A DNA stretch of 64,000 bases. Origin: Kitasatospora sp. NBC_01266. GTDB lineage: Bacteria > Actinomycetota > Actinomycetes > Streptomycetales > Streptomycetaceae. Positions 26,264-34,502 of the stretch are shown here, one piece after another; position 1 is the first letter of the stretch, and each line of letters starts with the position of its first letter. The notes below the pieces were generated by a model, which was given only the letters and a program-made list of their open reading frames with translations, had not been told where the DNA came from and did not search any database. Position numbers and translations under genes: made by a program. The stretch lies in NCBI RefSeq assembly GCF_036242395.1, contig NZ_CP108458.1, positions 2,418,001 to 2,482,000 of the forward strand. Reading direction: 5' to 3'.

Positions 26264-26820
26264 GCCAGCGCCTCCCGCATCGCGATCCTGGCCCGGCGGG
26301 CACGGGTCTTGACCGTGCCTTCGGGCAGTCTGAGCAGGACGGCGGTCTCCCGGACGGTGAGCCCGTCGAGCACCATCGCCTGCAGTACCTGTCGGAGTTC
26401 CGGCGCCAGTTGCCGTAGCGCGTCGCCGACGTCGCCGCCGACGCTCCCGGCGAGTGCCTCGTCCTCCGCTGCCGGCGCCACCGACCGCTCGGCGGCGGCG
26501 ACCGGCGGTTCGGCGTGGTGGGCACGGCGCCGGAACGCGTCGACGAGGCGGCGCGCCGCGATCGTCCACAGCCAGCCGACAGCCGTCCCACCGACCGCAC
26601 TCCCGGCGAACGCGCCGGCCGCGCGCCACACCGCCAGATAGGTCTCCTGCATGACCTCGGCGACGATCTGCTCGTCCGCGCAGCGGCGGCGCAGCCGCAC
26701 CGCCAGCCACGGCGACGTGCGCCGGTACAACTCGTCGAACGCCCTGCGGTCGCCTCTGGCCACCAGCCGGAGGAGGCCTTCCTCGTCCAGCTCGTCCGGT
26801 GCTTTCCTGCGTGATCTCAC
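26260..26820 (-). CDS. ECF RNA polymerase sigma factor
   Basis: A 186-aa sigma-70 family protein of the extracytoplasmic function class. Region 2 is seen in AFDELYRRTSPWLAVRL and VMQETYLAVWRAAG, followed by WLWTIAARRLVDAFRRR. Region 4 is LRQVLQAMVLDGLTVRETAV and LLRLPEGTVKTRARRAR. I took the GTG at 26820; other in-frame starts exist upstream and no ribosome site settles the matter. It heads the operon sigma, anti-sigma, ABC ATPase and two membrane proteins. Such factors usually drive their own operon. Confidence 0.9.
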   Translation of the reverse strand: MRSRRKAPDELDEEGLLRLVARGDRRAFDELYRRTSPWLAVRLRRRCADEQIVAEVMQETYLAVWRAAGAFAGSAVGGTAVGWLWTIAARRLVDAFRRRAHHAEPPVAAAERSVAPAAEDEALAGSVGGDVGDALRQLAPELRQVLQAMVLDGLTVRETAVLLRLPEGTVKTRARRARIAMREALA

Positions 26821-27033
26821 ACCAGCCAGACGGCCGCAGCGGCGCGCAGGTTCTGCATCTGACGTGAGCTGCGTCACAACGCCACGGGAAGAGGTCTGCG
26901 ATCCCGCCGACACCCGAACCCCACTCCCCCGCGCGAGTGAAGGTGACCCTTCCTGCGATGGACGTCCGAGGCCCTCCACTCCTGCGATCGTGAGGCGACA
27001 CGACAACCACCCCGAGCACCAACGGAGTTGATG

Positions 27034-27633
27034 ATGCGCAAGCTTCTGCTGACCATCGCCCTCGCAACCACCGCAGCCGCCGTCACCGCCCCGGCCGCCT
27101 CAGCCGCACCCGAGCCCGAACCCGCCATGCTGAGCCTGCGCGGCTGGAGCCTGCTCAGCCCGTCCGCCACCGTCCCCAGCGGGTTCGGGCACCTCACCCT
27201 GGCCATCGACGCCCGCACCCCTGCCACCCCCGGACGCGCCAGCGGTCAGCCCTTCGGCCACGCCACCATCCAGCACGTCTTCCTTGACCCGAAGGGCAGT
27301 TGGCAGGGCACGGTACGGATCGAGGTCAACGTCGACTGCCTCACCACCACCGGCCCCACCAGCCCCACCGCCGCCACGGCCACCGTCACCGGAACCGTGG
27401 CCTCCCTCACCTTCCTCGTCCCGCCGGGCACCGCCCAGCCGACCCCGGCGGCCAACTCCTGGCACCCCGAGACCAGCTTCAGCGTCCCTCTCGACAAGTC
27501 CAGCCCCGCCAAGGTCGGTTGGTCAGGCATTCCGGACTACCAGAACCCGGCGGCCCCGCCGGTCGCCACCACGTGCGCACCCCCGGCCACCGCCACCTTC
27601 TTCCGCATCCACGGCGGCTACTCGCTGACCTGA
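27034..27633 (+). CDS. Secreted hypothetical protein
   Basis: A 199-aa exported protein with a clean signal peptide (MRKLLLTIALATTAAAVTAP, cleavage likely after ASA at about residue 24). The mature part is Thr/Ala/Pro-rich with beta-strand character (GHLTLAIDART, GTVRIEVNVDCLTT, TVTGTVASLTFLV) and two cysteines that could pair. I do not recognise the family. It is divergent from the ECF sigma operon; a GGAG site precedes two tandem ATGs, of which the second has better spacing. Confidence 0.75.
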   Translation: MRKLLLTIALATTAAAVTAPAASAAPEPEPAMLSLRGWSLLSPSATVPSGFGHLTLAIDARTPATPGRASGQPFGHATIQHVFLDPKGSWQGTVRIEVNVDCLTTTGPTSPTAATATVTGTVASLTFLVPPGTAQPTPAANSWHPETSFSVPLDKSSPAKVGWSGIPDYQNPAAPPVATTCAPPATATFFRIHGGYSLT

Positions 27634-27723
27634 CCCCGCTGACCTGACCCCGCCGTCCTGACTCGGCGCAGCGCGATGAGTCCCGCATCCGCGAACTACG
27701 GCAGGGCGAGGTCGTGCGGCTGG

Positions 27724-28287
27724 TCATTCCCGAACGCCGGTCCTCGCCCGGGGCGCGGTGTCGCCGAGAGCGATGAGCACCGCGCGCAGGGCCTCACTCG
27801 CATCGCCGGTCCCGCCACCCGGACCGGCTCCCCGGCGCAGCAGCGCGGTCTGGGCACCGACCACCTCGCGGACGACCTCCAGCGCGAGGTCTGCTCCGGC
27901 GTCCGTCAGGCAGGCCGGCGACGAGCGGGCGTCGGCGGGGTCCACGGCACGGCTCACCAGGCCGCGCGCGGCGAGGCGGCGGAGTGCGTTGCTCGTGCCG
28001 CCCGAGGTCATCAGGATGCGGTCGGCGAGTTCGGACGGCCGCAGCCGATAGGGGGTGCCGACCGACCGCAGCGTGCTGAGGATGTCGTACTCGGCCTTGC
28101 TGAGACTGTAGGGGCGCAGCCGCTCCAGCAGCACCTCCTCGAGCAGGACGTGCAGCCGGGCGACCCGCTTGACCAGCTTGAACTCGTCCCAGCAGTCTGC
28201 TGCTGCCGCCGCTCCCGACTGCACGACATCGGGACCCTGCGCCTGCCAGGACGCGGTCAGCGCGTCCACCCGGTCCCGCTCGCTCAT
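27724..28287 (-). CDS. MarR family transcriptional regulator
   Basis: A 187-aa winged-helix regulator. The MarR core is visible from about residue 36: VKRVARLHVLLEEVLLERL, SLSKAEYDILSTLRSVG, LRPSELADRILMTSGGTSNALRRLAARGLV and RAVDPADARSSPACLTDAG (the wing). The start has an excellent ribosome site (GAAGGAGG). It is divergent from a SnoaL-like gene across a 109-nt gap that contains a perfect 20-bp palindrome. It probably represses itself and that gene and is released by a small ligand, as is common for the family. Confidence 0.92.
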   Translation of the reverse strand: MSERDRVDALTASWQAQGPDVVQSGAAAAADCWDEFKLVKRVARLHVLLEEVLLERLRPYSLSKAEYDILSTLRSVGTPYRLRPSELADRILMTSGGTSNALRRLAARGLVSRAVDPADARSSPACLTDAGADLALEVVREVVGAQTALLRRGAGPGGGTGDASEALRAVLIALGDTAPRARTGVRE

Positions 28288-28342
28288 CAGGCCTCCTTCG
28301 CCGGCGCCGCCTCCTTGCACTGGCATCCTAATTGCTTTCGAG

Positions 28343-28362
28343 TTACCTTTCACGAAAGGTAA
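28343..28362. promoter_or_regulatory. Perfect palindrome, likely MarR operator
   Basis: TTACCTTTC-AC-GAAAGGTAA, 9-bp perfect arms with a 2-nt centre, between the divergent marR-type and SnoaL-like genes. AT-rich arms stand out from the GC-rich surroundings. Size and place fit a MarR dimer site overlapping both promoters. Confidence 0.7.
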
Positions 28363-28396
28363 TCAGCGCGCGTGAGCGCGGACCTGAGGGGGCGTC

Positions 28397-28990
28397 ATGA
28401 GCGACACCGAACGGATCACCCAGCTCATCCTGCACGAGCGTCAAGGCCGTGACCGGGGCTGGTGGGAGCAGTTGGAGGCGGCCTACTGGCCGGACTCCCG
28501 GGTGCACCTCAGCTGGTACAACGGCAGCGGCCCGGGCTTCATCGCCGGCTCGCGGAACATGATCGGGCGAGGCGACACGAGCGTGCACCGGATGTCCCCG
28601 CCGGTCGTCCACGTCGTCGGCGACCGGGGGTACGTCGAGGCCCCGACAGGCGTCGAGTTCCGGGTCACCATCGACGGCGTCCTCGTCGACCTCGTCTCCC
28701 GGACCCGGCTCAACTACCGCGTGGAGCGCCGTGACGGCGTCTGGAAGATCCTCTCGCTCGACGCGATCTACGAGCGCGACACCATCACCCCGGCGGTGCC
28801 CGGTACGGCGATCACGATCCCGCAGGAGCGACTGGCCGGGTTCCGTCCCGCCTTGGCGCTCATCTCGTACTACCTCCAGTCACGCGGCTACCCGGTCGGC
28901 GACAACCTGCTCGGGGACGACCAGCCCCGGGCCCGCGACGCCTTCTACGCCGAGGTGCTGGCCTGGCTGCACGCCGGGCCTCAGCGCTGA
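28397..28990 (+). CDS. SnoaL-like (NTF2 fold) protein
   Basis: A 197-aa protein with the alpha+beta barrel pattern of the SnoaL-like/NTF2 superfamily. It starts with helices (ERITQLILHERQGRDRGWWEQLEAAYWPDSRVHLSW), followed by strands GDRGYVEAPTGVEFRVTIDG and SRTRLNYRVERRDGVWKILS. Members range from polyketide cyclases to dehydratases and detoxifying enzymes, so no reaction can be assigned. Divergent from a MarR regulator. Its 3' end overlaps the convergent DJ-1 family gene by 10 nt. Confidence 0.82.
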   Translation: MSDTERITQLILHERQGRDRGWWEQLEAAYWPDSRVHLSWYNGSGPGFIAGSRNMIGRGDTSVHRMSPPVVHVVGDRGYVEAPTGVEFRVTIDGVLVDLVSRTRLNYRVERRDGVWKILSLDAIYERDTITPAVPGTAITIPQERLAGFRPALALISYYLQSRGYPVGDNLLGDDQPRARDAFYAEVLAWLHAGPQR

Positions 28991-29865
28991 CCCTCCGCCA
29001 GCAGCTCGGCGAACGCGGCCGCGAAGGCGTGCACGTCGCCGGGCCAGCGGGCGGATACGTAACGGCCGTCGCGCACCACGAAGGCCGGGCGGTCGTCCGC
29101 CACGCTGTCCCGGTGGCGCCCGTCGCTCTTCCGAGCGGCGTGCGGGGCCCCGGCCGGGACATCGAGGAAGTCGGCCGGGCCGGCCAGCGCCCTGGTCACC
29201 TCCTGCTGGACGGACAGGTAGCCGGCCGGCTGGCCGGGTGCCTCGCGGTAGGTGCGGTAGTAGTCCGGGTCCCAGAACCGGGTGCGGCGCGCCACCGACC
29301 AGGCGCGGCCCTCCAGGCTCCAGGTCAGCGCGGTGGTCCGCCGGCCGTGGAGCACCGAGCGCCCGGTGGCGGGGTCGACGCTGCGGGCGGCGAGCAGCAC
29401 ACCGTGGCAGATCGCGCCGACCGGCAGGTCGCGCTGGAAGGCACCGACCACCAGCCGCTGGAGGAGCTCGCTCTCCAGGTAGGCGCGCATCCCGCGAGCC
29501 CGGTGGCCGCCCGGCAGCAGCAGCCCGTCCACCCCGTCCGCCCCGTCGAACCCGTCCTGCCCGGCCTGCTCCCAGCTCAGCGGCGCGCGGAAAGCCGCGT
29601 CCCGCTCCATGGCCCGATACGCCGTCAGCGCGTCGCGGTTGGCCCGCAGCACCCGCCCCACCAGAACGATCCGCGACAGCCCCGGCACCCGCCCCCAGGG
29701 GTCGAGCCCGCGCCCGGTCAGCATCAACTCGTCCGCGCTCGCCGGGCCACCGTCCGGGGTGGCGAACAGCACCCGGTGCCCGAGACCGGTCAGGGTCTGC
29801 CAGGGGACGGCCACCTCGGAGGGGTCGAAGTCCTGGCGCGGGAGCGGGATGAGCACGGTGGCCAT
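28981..29865 (-). CDS. DJ-1/PfpI family protein (class I amidotransferase-like)
   Basis: A 294-aa protein of the DJ-1/PfpI superfamily. The nucleophile elbow is VGAICHGVLLAAR with C153, preceded by the glycine loop LLLPGGHRARGMRAYL. The N-terminus MATVLIPLPRQDFDPSEVAVPW begins the Rossmann-like core. Related proteins act as glyoxalases, chaperones or amidotransferase-like enzymes; the specific activity is not clear. Convergent with the SnoaL-like gene. Confidence 0.85.
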   Translation of the reverse strand: MATVLIPLPRQDFDPSEVAVPWQTLTGLGHRVLFATPDGGPASADELMLTGRGLDPWGRVPGLSRIVLVGRVLRANRDALTAYRAMERDAAFRAPLSWEQAGQDGFDGADGVDGLLLPGGHRARGMRAYLESELLQRLVVGAFQRDLPVGAICHGVLLAARSVDPATGRSVLHGRRTTALTWSLEGRAWSVARRTRFWDPDYYRTYREAPGQPAGYLSVQQEVTRALAGPADFLDVPAGAPHAARKSDGRHRDSVADDRPAFVVRDGRYVSARWPGDVHAFAAAFAELLAEGQR

Positions 29866-29926
29866 GGCGGGAACGCCTCTCAGGGGGACGACAGGGCGAC
29901 AGGACGGCGGGGCGGCAGCTGTCTCG

Positions 29927-31321
29927 CTACCGCACGAACTGCACGTCAGGGTAGGCGGCGGAGGGGTGGTCGAGCAGGTGGTCGTCCTGGCCGCGCAGCC
30001 AGCGGTCGAAGAACGAGGTGAGGTAGGCCCGCTCGGCGGCCACGGCGCGCTCGGGCGGGATCGTGCCGAGGGCGTCGGTGACGGTGGCCGGCGGGAGGTT
30101 CAACTGCCGGGCGATCTGCGGCAGCATCGACTCCTTGTCGGTGTACGTCGTCTCGGTGGAGCCGCTCAGCGTCAGGTCGCGGTGCCAGCCGGTGCTGTGC
30201 TGCCACAGGGCGCCCCAGGAGGGGTTGGTGTGATGGTCGTCGCCCTGACTGCCCATCAGCAGCATCGGGCGGTCCAGCCCGTCGGTGGCGGCCGTGCCCG
30301 GGTTGGCGGGGTCGGAGTCGTCCCCGACGTAGCCGAGGAGGCCGTCCAGGTCGGCGGCGGCCTTGATCCGCGGGTCGTCGTGCATCGCCTGGGCCGCGGT
30401 GAAGCCGCCGCCGGACTGCCCGAACATGCCGATCCGGTTCGGGTCGAGGGCGCCAAGGAGCCCGCGCGGCAGCTGCCGCTGCTCGGCGTCCGGATTGTGC
30501 CCGGCGGCCAGCGCGTCCAGCTGGTCGAGCACGAAGCGGGTGTCGGCCACCCGGACCGCGACCAGCTTGCGCAGCAGCGCGGTCAGCTTGACCGGGTCGC
30601 TTCCGACGGCGGCGGCCTGCTGGCGCATCACGCTGGTGACGACCCGACCACCGGGGAACTCCACCGCCGGGGCCTCGTAGGTGTGGTCGATGCTCACCAC
30701 CAGGTAGCCCTGCGAGGCGAGGTCGTCGGCCATCGTGCTGTTCAGCGCGGCGGGATCGCCGGCCCCCGGCGAATAGAGCACCACCGGGAGCGGGCCGCCG
30801 CTGCGATCCACCGGCGCGCCCTGGTGGTCATGGGTGAGGGTGGCCGCCCAGTCGACCTTGTCCAGTGGCACACCGTCCGCGTTCAGGTACTGCGCGGGGA
30901 AGGCGGCGGCCACCCCGGCCGGCAGCTGCGGGGCGAGCGGGTAGCGCGCCGCGTCCCGGGCCGGGTAGCGGATGGTGACCATCAGCTCGCGGAAGGGCTG
31001 CGAGGCGACCCAGGGGTCCGCCCGGGAGGTGTCGACCAGATGGAGCGAGACGGTGCCGACCTGGTGCGGCCCGGTGGGCGCGGGCAGCACCACCCGGGCC
31101 CCCTGGCCCGCGCCGGCCACCGAAACGCCGGCGAGCGGCCCGGCACCGACCGGCCGCGCCGAGGCGACCCCGGCCGACGCGACCATGGTCACCCCGGCCA
31201 GCAACGCCGAGGCGAGCAGCAGCCCCCGCCGCCGCGCCACGCGGCCGGAGCGGCCGGAGCGGGCGGAGCGGGCGGTGCGGGCGGTCAGACCAGCGGGAAC
31301 GGACTCGTTGCTGCTGTGCAT
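29927..31321 (-). CDS. Exported PAF-acetylhydrolase-like alpha/beta hydrolase
   Basis: A 464-aa secreted hydrolase. A basic N-terminus (SARSGRSGRVARRRG) leads into a hydrophobic signal (LLLASALLAGVTMVASAGVASA). The mature domain resembles platelet-activating factor acetylhydrolase isoform II: an N-terminal strand pair with VTIRYPA, then PVVLYSPGAGD, the nucleophile elbow IGMFGQSGGG (GxSxG) and a DGLLG region. The catalytic histidine is likely in one of the DDHHTN or later His. A good GGGGAG site precedes the ATG. The substrate may be an ester such as a phospholipid; a polyester is also possible. Confidence 0.85.
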   Translation of the reverse strand: MHSSNESVPAGLTARTARSARSGRSGRVARRRGLLLASALLAGVTMVASAGVASARPVGAGPLAGVSVAGAGQGARVVLPAPTGPHQVGTVSLHLVDTSRADPWVASQPFRELMVTIRYPARDAARYPLAPQLPAGVAAAFPAQYLNADGVPLDKVDWAATLTHDHQGAPVDRSGGPLPVVLYSPGAGDPAALNSTMADDLASQGYLVVSIDHTYEAPAVEFPGGRVVTSVMRQQAAAVGSDPVKLTALLRKLVAVRVADTRFVLDQLDALAAGHNPDAEQRQLPRGLLGALDPNRIGMFGQSGGGFTAAQAMHDDPRIKAAADLDGLLGYVGDDSDPANPGTAATDGLDRPMLLMGSQGDDHHTNPSWGALWQHSTGWHRDLTLSGSTETTYTDKESMLPQIARQLNLPPATVTDALGTIPPERAVAAERAYLTSFFDRWLRGQDDHLLDHPSAAYPDVQFVR

Positions 31322-31415
31322 GGCACAACTCCCCTTGCTGGTAAGCGGTGGTGGGCACCCGAGCGGTCCCGCCGGTGGCACCAGACTCTCGCGGCGAGCG
31401 CACCGGGAAACAGCG

Positions 31416-31444
31416 TGGCACCACCCGAACCCCAGGTGGTGCCA
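31416..31444. promoter_or_regulatory. Inverted repeat between divergent genes
   Basis: TGGCACCACC and GGTGGTGCCA, perfect 10-bp arms 9 nt apart, in the 216-nt space between the PAF-acetylhydrolase-like gene and the LON-domain gene. Could be an operator or a hairpin in the LON gene leader. Confidence 0.4.
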
Positions 31445-31537
31445 GCACGAATCACAACCATCGCCGACGTCCCGCGCCGCCTCCCGGTGTCCGGTCCCGG
31501 CGTCAGGCTGACGGTGCGGGCGGCTACGCTGTGCGCC

Positions 31538-32266
31538 GTGACAGAACGGCTGCCGATCTTCCCGCTCAACGGCGTGCTCTACCCCGGGCTGGTGCTCCCC
31601 CTGCACGTGTTCGAGGAGCGCTACTGCCGCCTGGTGGCCGATCTGCTGGCCGGTCCGGAGGACCAGCCGCGGCGGTTCGGAGTGCTGGCGATCAAGGACG
31701 GGCGCGATGTGGCGCCGGTGACCGAGAGCGACAAACCGGCCGGTCCGCTGAGCGGGCTCGGCACCGAGAGCGGCGACCCGCTGGAGGCGCTGCACCACAT
31801 CGGCTGCGTGGCCGACGTCGCCTCGGTGACCCCGCAGGCGGACGGGCAGTACGAACTGCTGGTCACCGGGACCACCCGGTTCCGGCTGCGCGCGGTGGAC
31901 ACCGGCGGGCCGTACCTGGTCGGGCAGTGCGAGCTGATCGAGGAGCAGCTGGGCACCGGGGCCGGCGCCATGGCCAGCGGGGTGGAACGGGCCTTCCGGG
32001 CGTACCAGAAGCGGCTGGCCGGGGCCCGGCAGGCGACCCTGACGGGCGAGCAGGAGCTGCCGGACGACCCCCAGGTGCTCTCCTACCTGGTGGCGGCGGC
32101 CTCCGTGCTGGAGGTCCCGGTCAAGCAGCGGCTGCTGGCCTGCCCGGACACCGCGACCCGGCTGAGCACCGAACTGGAGCTGCTGCGCCGCGAGAGCGCG
32201 CTGCTGACCTGGCTGCCCTCGGTACCGGCGGTGGAGCTGACCCGGCAGGCGTTCAGCCCGAACTGA
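31538..32266 (+). CDS. LON substrate-binding domain protein
   Basis: A 242-aa protein consisting of the N-terminal LAN/LON substrate-recognition domain without protease or ATPase parts. Signature stretches are LPIFPLNGVLYPGLVLPLHVFEERY, IGCVADVASVTPQADGQYELLVTGTTRFRL and the helical C-terminus LLRRESALL. The function of these stand-alone domains is unknown. It starts with GTG and is followed by the YbaK gene at 37 nt, so the two may be co-transcribed. Confidence 0.9.
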   Translation: MTERLPIFPLNGVLYPGLVLPLHVFEERYCRLVADLLAGPEDQPRRFGVLAIKDGRDVAPVTESDKPAGPLSGLGTESGDPLEALHHIGCVADVASVTPQADGQYELLVTGTTRFRLRAVDTGGPYLVGQCELIEEQLGTGAGAMASGVERAFRAYQKRLAGARQATLTGEQELPDDPQVLSYLVAAASVLEVPVKQRLLACPDTATRLSTELELLRRESALLTWLPSVPAVELTRQAFSPN

Positions 32267-32303
32267 CGCCCCAGCTGAGGCGAGTCCCGGAGGGATGACA
32301 CGG

Positions 32304-32804
32304 ATGGCGAAGAAGAACAGCGGCACCGGCGGCAAGGGCACCCCCGCCACCGTCGCACTGGAGTCCGCGGGGGTGCCGTTCACCGTGCACGCCTACCAGC
32401 ACGACCCGGCCGCCGCCTCCTACGGCGGCGAGGCGGCCCAGGCGCTCGGCGTCGACCCGACGCGGGTGTTCAAGACGCTGGTCGCCGAGGTGGACGGCGC
32501 GCTCACGGTGGGCGTGGTGCCGGTGGCCGGGCAGCTGGACCTCAAGGCGCTGGCGGCGGCGGTGGGCGGCAAGCGGGCCGCGATGGCCGACCCGGCGGCG
32601 GCCGAGCGCAGCAGCGGCTACGTGCGTGGCGGGATCTCGCCGCTGGGGCAGCGCAAGGCGCTGCCCACGGTGCTGGACGAGGGTGCGCTGGCCCACCCGA
32701 CGATCTACGTCTCGGCGGGCCGGCGCGGCCTGGAGGTGGAGCTGGCGCCCGCTGACCTACTGCGTCTGACGGGCGCTGTCAGCGCCCTGATCAGCCGAGG
32801 CTGA
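32304..32804 (+). CDS. ybaK: YbaK/EbsC Cys-tRNA(Pro) deacylase
   Basis: A 166-aa member of the YbaK family, which hydrolyses Cys mischarged on tRNA(Pro). It shows the conserved core: DPAAASYGGEAAQALG, RVFKTLVAEVDG with the active-site lysine, LAAAVGGKRAAMADPAAAER and GYVRGGISPLG. I chose the second ATG because a GGAGGG site lies 9 nt before it. The 3' end overlaps the convergent DUF2567-like gene by 48 nt. Confidence 0.92.
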   Translation: MAKKNSGTGGKGTPATVALESAGVPFTVHAYQHDPAAASYGGEAAQALGVDPTRVFKTLVAEVDGALTVGVVPVAGQLDLKALAAAVGGKRAAMADPAAAERSSGYVRGGISPLGQRKALPTVLDEGALAHPTIYVSAGRRGLEVELAPADLLRLTGAVSALISRG

Positions 32805-33671
32805 GCTGCCCCCGGAGGACGGCGGCGGCACCACCGGGTTCGCCGGCACCACCGGCTTCACCGGGGCCGCCTGGTTCGCCGGGGCCGCCGGAGCGTCCGG
32901 CCCGGCGGCAGCGGCCGACTCCGCCTGGTCCGACGGCGCAGCCGCGGCACCCGACCCCGCACCGGCGCCCGCCCCCGCGTCGGCGCCGGCAACCGGCGGC
33001 GCCAGCTCGTCCACCGGCCCGCCGGCCGACGGCACCACCGGCCCCGCCCAGTACGGCGGCGGGTCCTGCTCGCGCTTGCCGAAGGCGGCCGTCAGCGCGA
33101 GCAGCGCCACCAGGGCGGCCATCGGCCAGGCCAGCAGCGCGCCCTTCGCACCGAGCTGCAGCGCCTCACTGAAGTTGTGCCCGTCGCCGACCTGCTTGGC
33201 GTGGGCGATGATGTCGCTGGTCGGGCCGAGCGCGATGCCGAGGAACATGGCGATCAGCGACCCGACCAGGCCGCCGGCGGTGAGCCCGCCCGCCACCACG
33301 ATGCCGCCGCCGCGCCGCTGGGTGTACAGGAACGCGGCCAGCGCGGTGACCAGCCCGAAGCCGAGGCCGAGCAGCACGAAGGTGCCGTCCGCACCGGCCC
33401 GCTGCTCGCCCTCCGGGTCCACGTACAGCACGCTCTGACCGTGCACCACCAGCGGCACCTCGGGCGCCAGCCAGTACCACATCGCCCCCATCAGCACGCC
33501 GAGCACCAGGCAGGCGCCGAAGATCGGGGCACCGACCCGGAGTTCGGGCAGCAGCCGGGCGCGGAGGGCGGACGGCGACGGGGAGGGGTCCGGGAGCGCC
33601 TCGTCATCCGCCGCAGGGGTCCACGGCGACGGAGTGTCCGGAGAACTGTTCGGTACGGTCACGGCACCCAT
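32757..33671 (-). CDS. DUF2567-like membrane protein
   Basis: A 304-aa membrane protein. A Pro/Ser-rich cytoplasmic start is followed by four helices (about 46-68, 97-113, 123-148, 178-195), then a long Ala/Pro/Gly-rich C-terminal tail of about 100 residues. The loop after helix 1 has the pattern APEVPLVVHGQSVLYVDPEGEQ. I assign DUF2567 from memory of this pattern and context, with moderate certainty. The 3' end overlaps ybaK on the opposite strand, so the low-complexity tail and the end of YbaK share DNA. Confidence 0.65.
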   Translation of the reverse strand: MGAVTVPNSSPDTPSPWTPAADDEALPDPSPSPSALRARLLPELRVGAPIFGACLVLGVLMGAMWYWLAPEVPLVVHGQSVLYVDPEGEQRAGADGTFVLLGLGFGLVTALAAFLYTQRRGGGIVVAGGLTAGGLVGSLIAMFLGIALGPTSDIIAHAKQVGDGHNFSEALQLGAKGALLAWPMAALVALLALTAAFGKREQDPPPYWAGPVVPSAGGPVDELAPPVAGADAGAGAGAGSGAAAAPSDQAESAAAAGPDAPAAPANQAAPVKPVVPANPVVPPPSSGGSSASADQGADSARQTQ

Positions 33672-33698
33672 CGTTTCACGCCAACCCCGCGAATCCCG

Positions 33699-34502
33699 CT
33701 AGCGGGTCGTGGCGCGGCGGTAGGACCAGGTGGCGAGTGTCAGCGAGAGCACCCCGACACCCGCGCAGACGGCCAGGTCGACCAGGACCAGCGGCCAGTC
33801 GGGGTGGCGCGCGAAGGTGGCGGCGAAGGCGTCCACCCCGTAGGTGGAGGGCAGCAGGTCGCGCAGCGCCCGCACGGCGGCCGGCAGGTGCGAGGCGGGC
33901 AGCACGCCGAGCAGCAGCGCGGCCGACATGCCCAGCTGGCCCGCCATGGTGGCCAGTTCCTGCTTGGGCGCCAGCAGGCCGAGCGCGGCGCCGAGGCCGG
34001 AGAGCGCGGCGCCGGCCAGCGGGACCACGGCGAGCAGCACCCAGACGTGCGCCAGCGAGAGCCCGAAGAGCACCGAGCCGAAGGCCGCGGTGACCAGCGC
34101 GCCGGGCAGCGTGAAGGAGGCGTAGGCACCGGCCGCGCCGAGCACCACCGAGGCGGCCGGGACCGGCAGCGTCGCGTAGTGGTCCAGGCCGCCGGTGGCG
34201 CGCAGCTTGCCGAAGTACTGGGCGAGCAGGTTCAGCGCCACGAAGGCGACCACCAGCACGCTGGAGCCCGCCACCACGGCACGCGCCGACGGGTTGTCGC
34301 CGCCGTCCACCACGCCGCGCATCATCACCAGGATGCCGACCGACTGGAAGGTGGCGACGAACATCAGCGGGATCCGGGCCACCTTGGCGCGGGCCAGCTG
34401 GGCCCGGTAGACGGCCGCCAGGGCCGGCAGCAGCCGGGCGGCGGGGGCCAGCGGGGCGGCGAGCGGGGCGGCCTTGACGGGTGTGGGGGTGAGTACGGTC
34501 AC
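33699..34502 (-). CDS. ABC-2 type transporter permease
   Basis: A 267-aa membrane protein with six helices in ABC-2 arrangement; the segment GKLRATGGLDHYATLPVPAASVVLG after helix 2 and LPSTYGVDAF before the last helices are typical. Its GTG overlaps the stop of the ATPase gene (GTGA). Together they form a small exporter of unknown substrate. Confidence 0.88.
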   Translation of the reverse strand: MTVLTPTPVKAAPLAAPLAPAARLLPALAAVYRAQLARAKVARIPLMFVATFQSVGILVMMRGVVDGGDNPSARAVVAGSSVLVVAFVALNLLAQYFGKLRATGGLDHYATLPVPAASVVLGAAGAYASFTLPGALVTAAFGSVLFGLSLAHVWVLLAVVPLAGAALSGLGAALGLLAPKQELATMAGQLGMSAALLLGVLPASHLPAAVRALRDLLPSTYGVDAFAATFARHPDWPLVLVDLAVCAGVGVLSLTLATWSYRRATTR

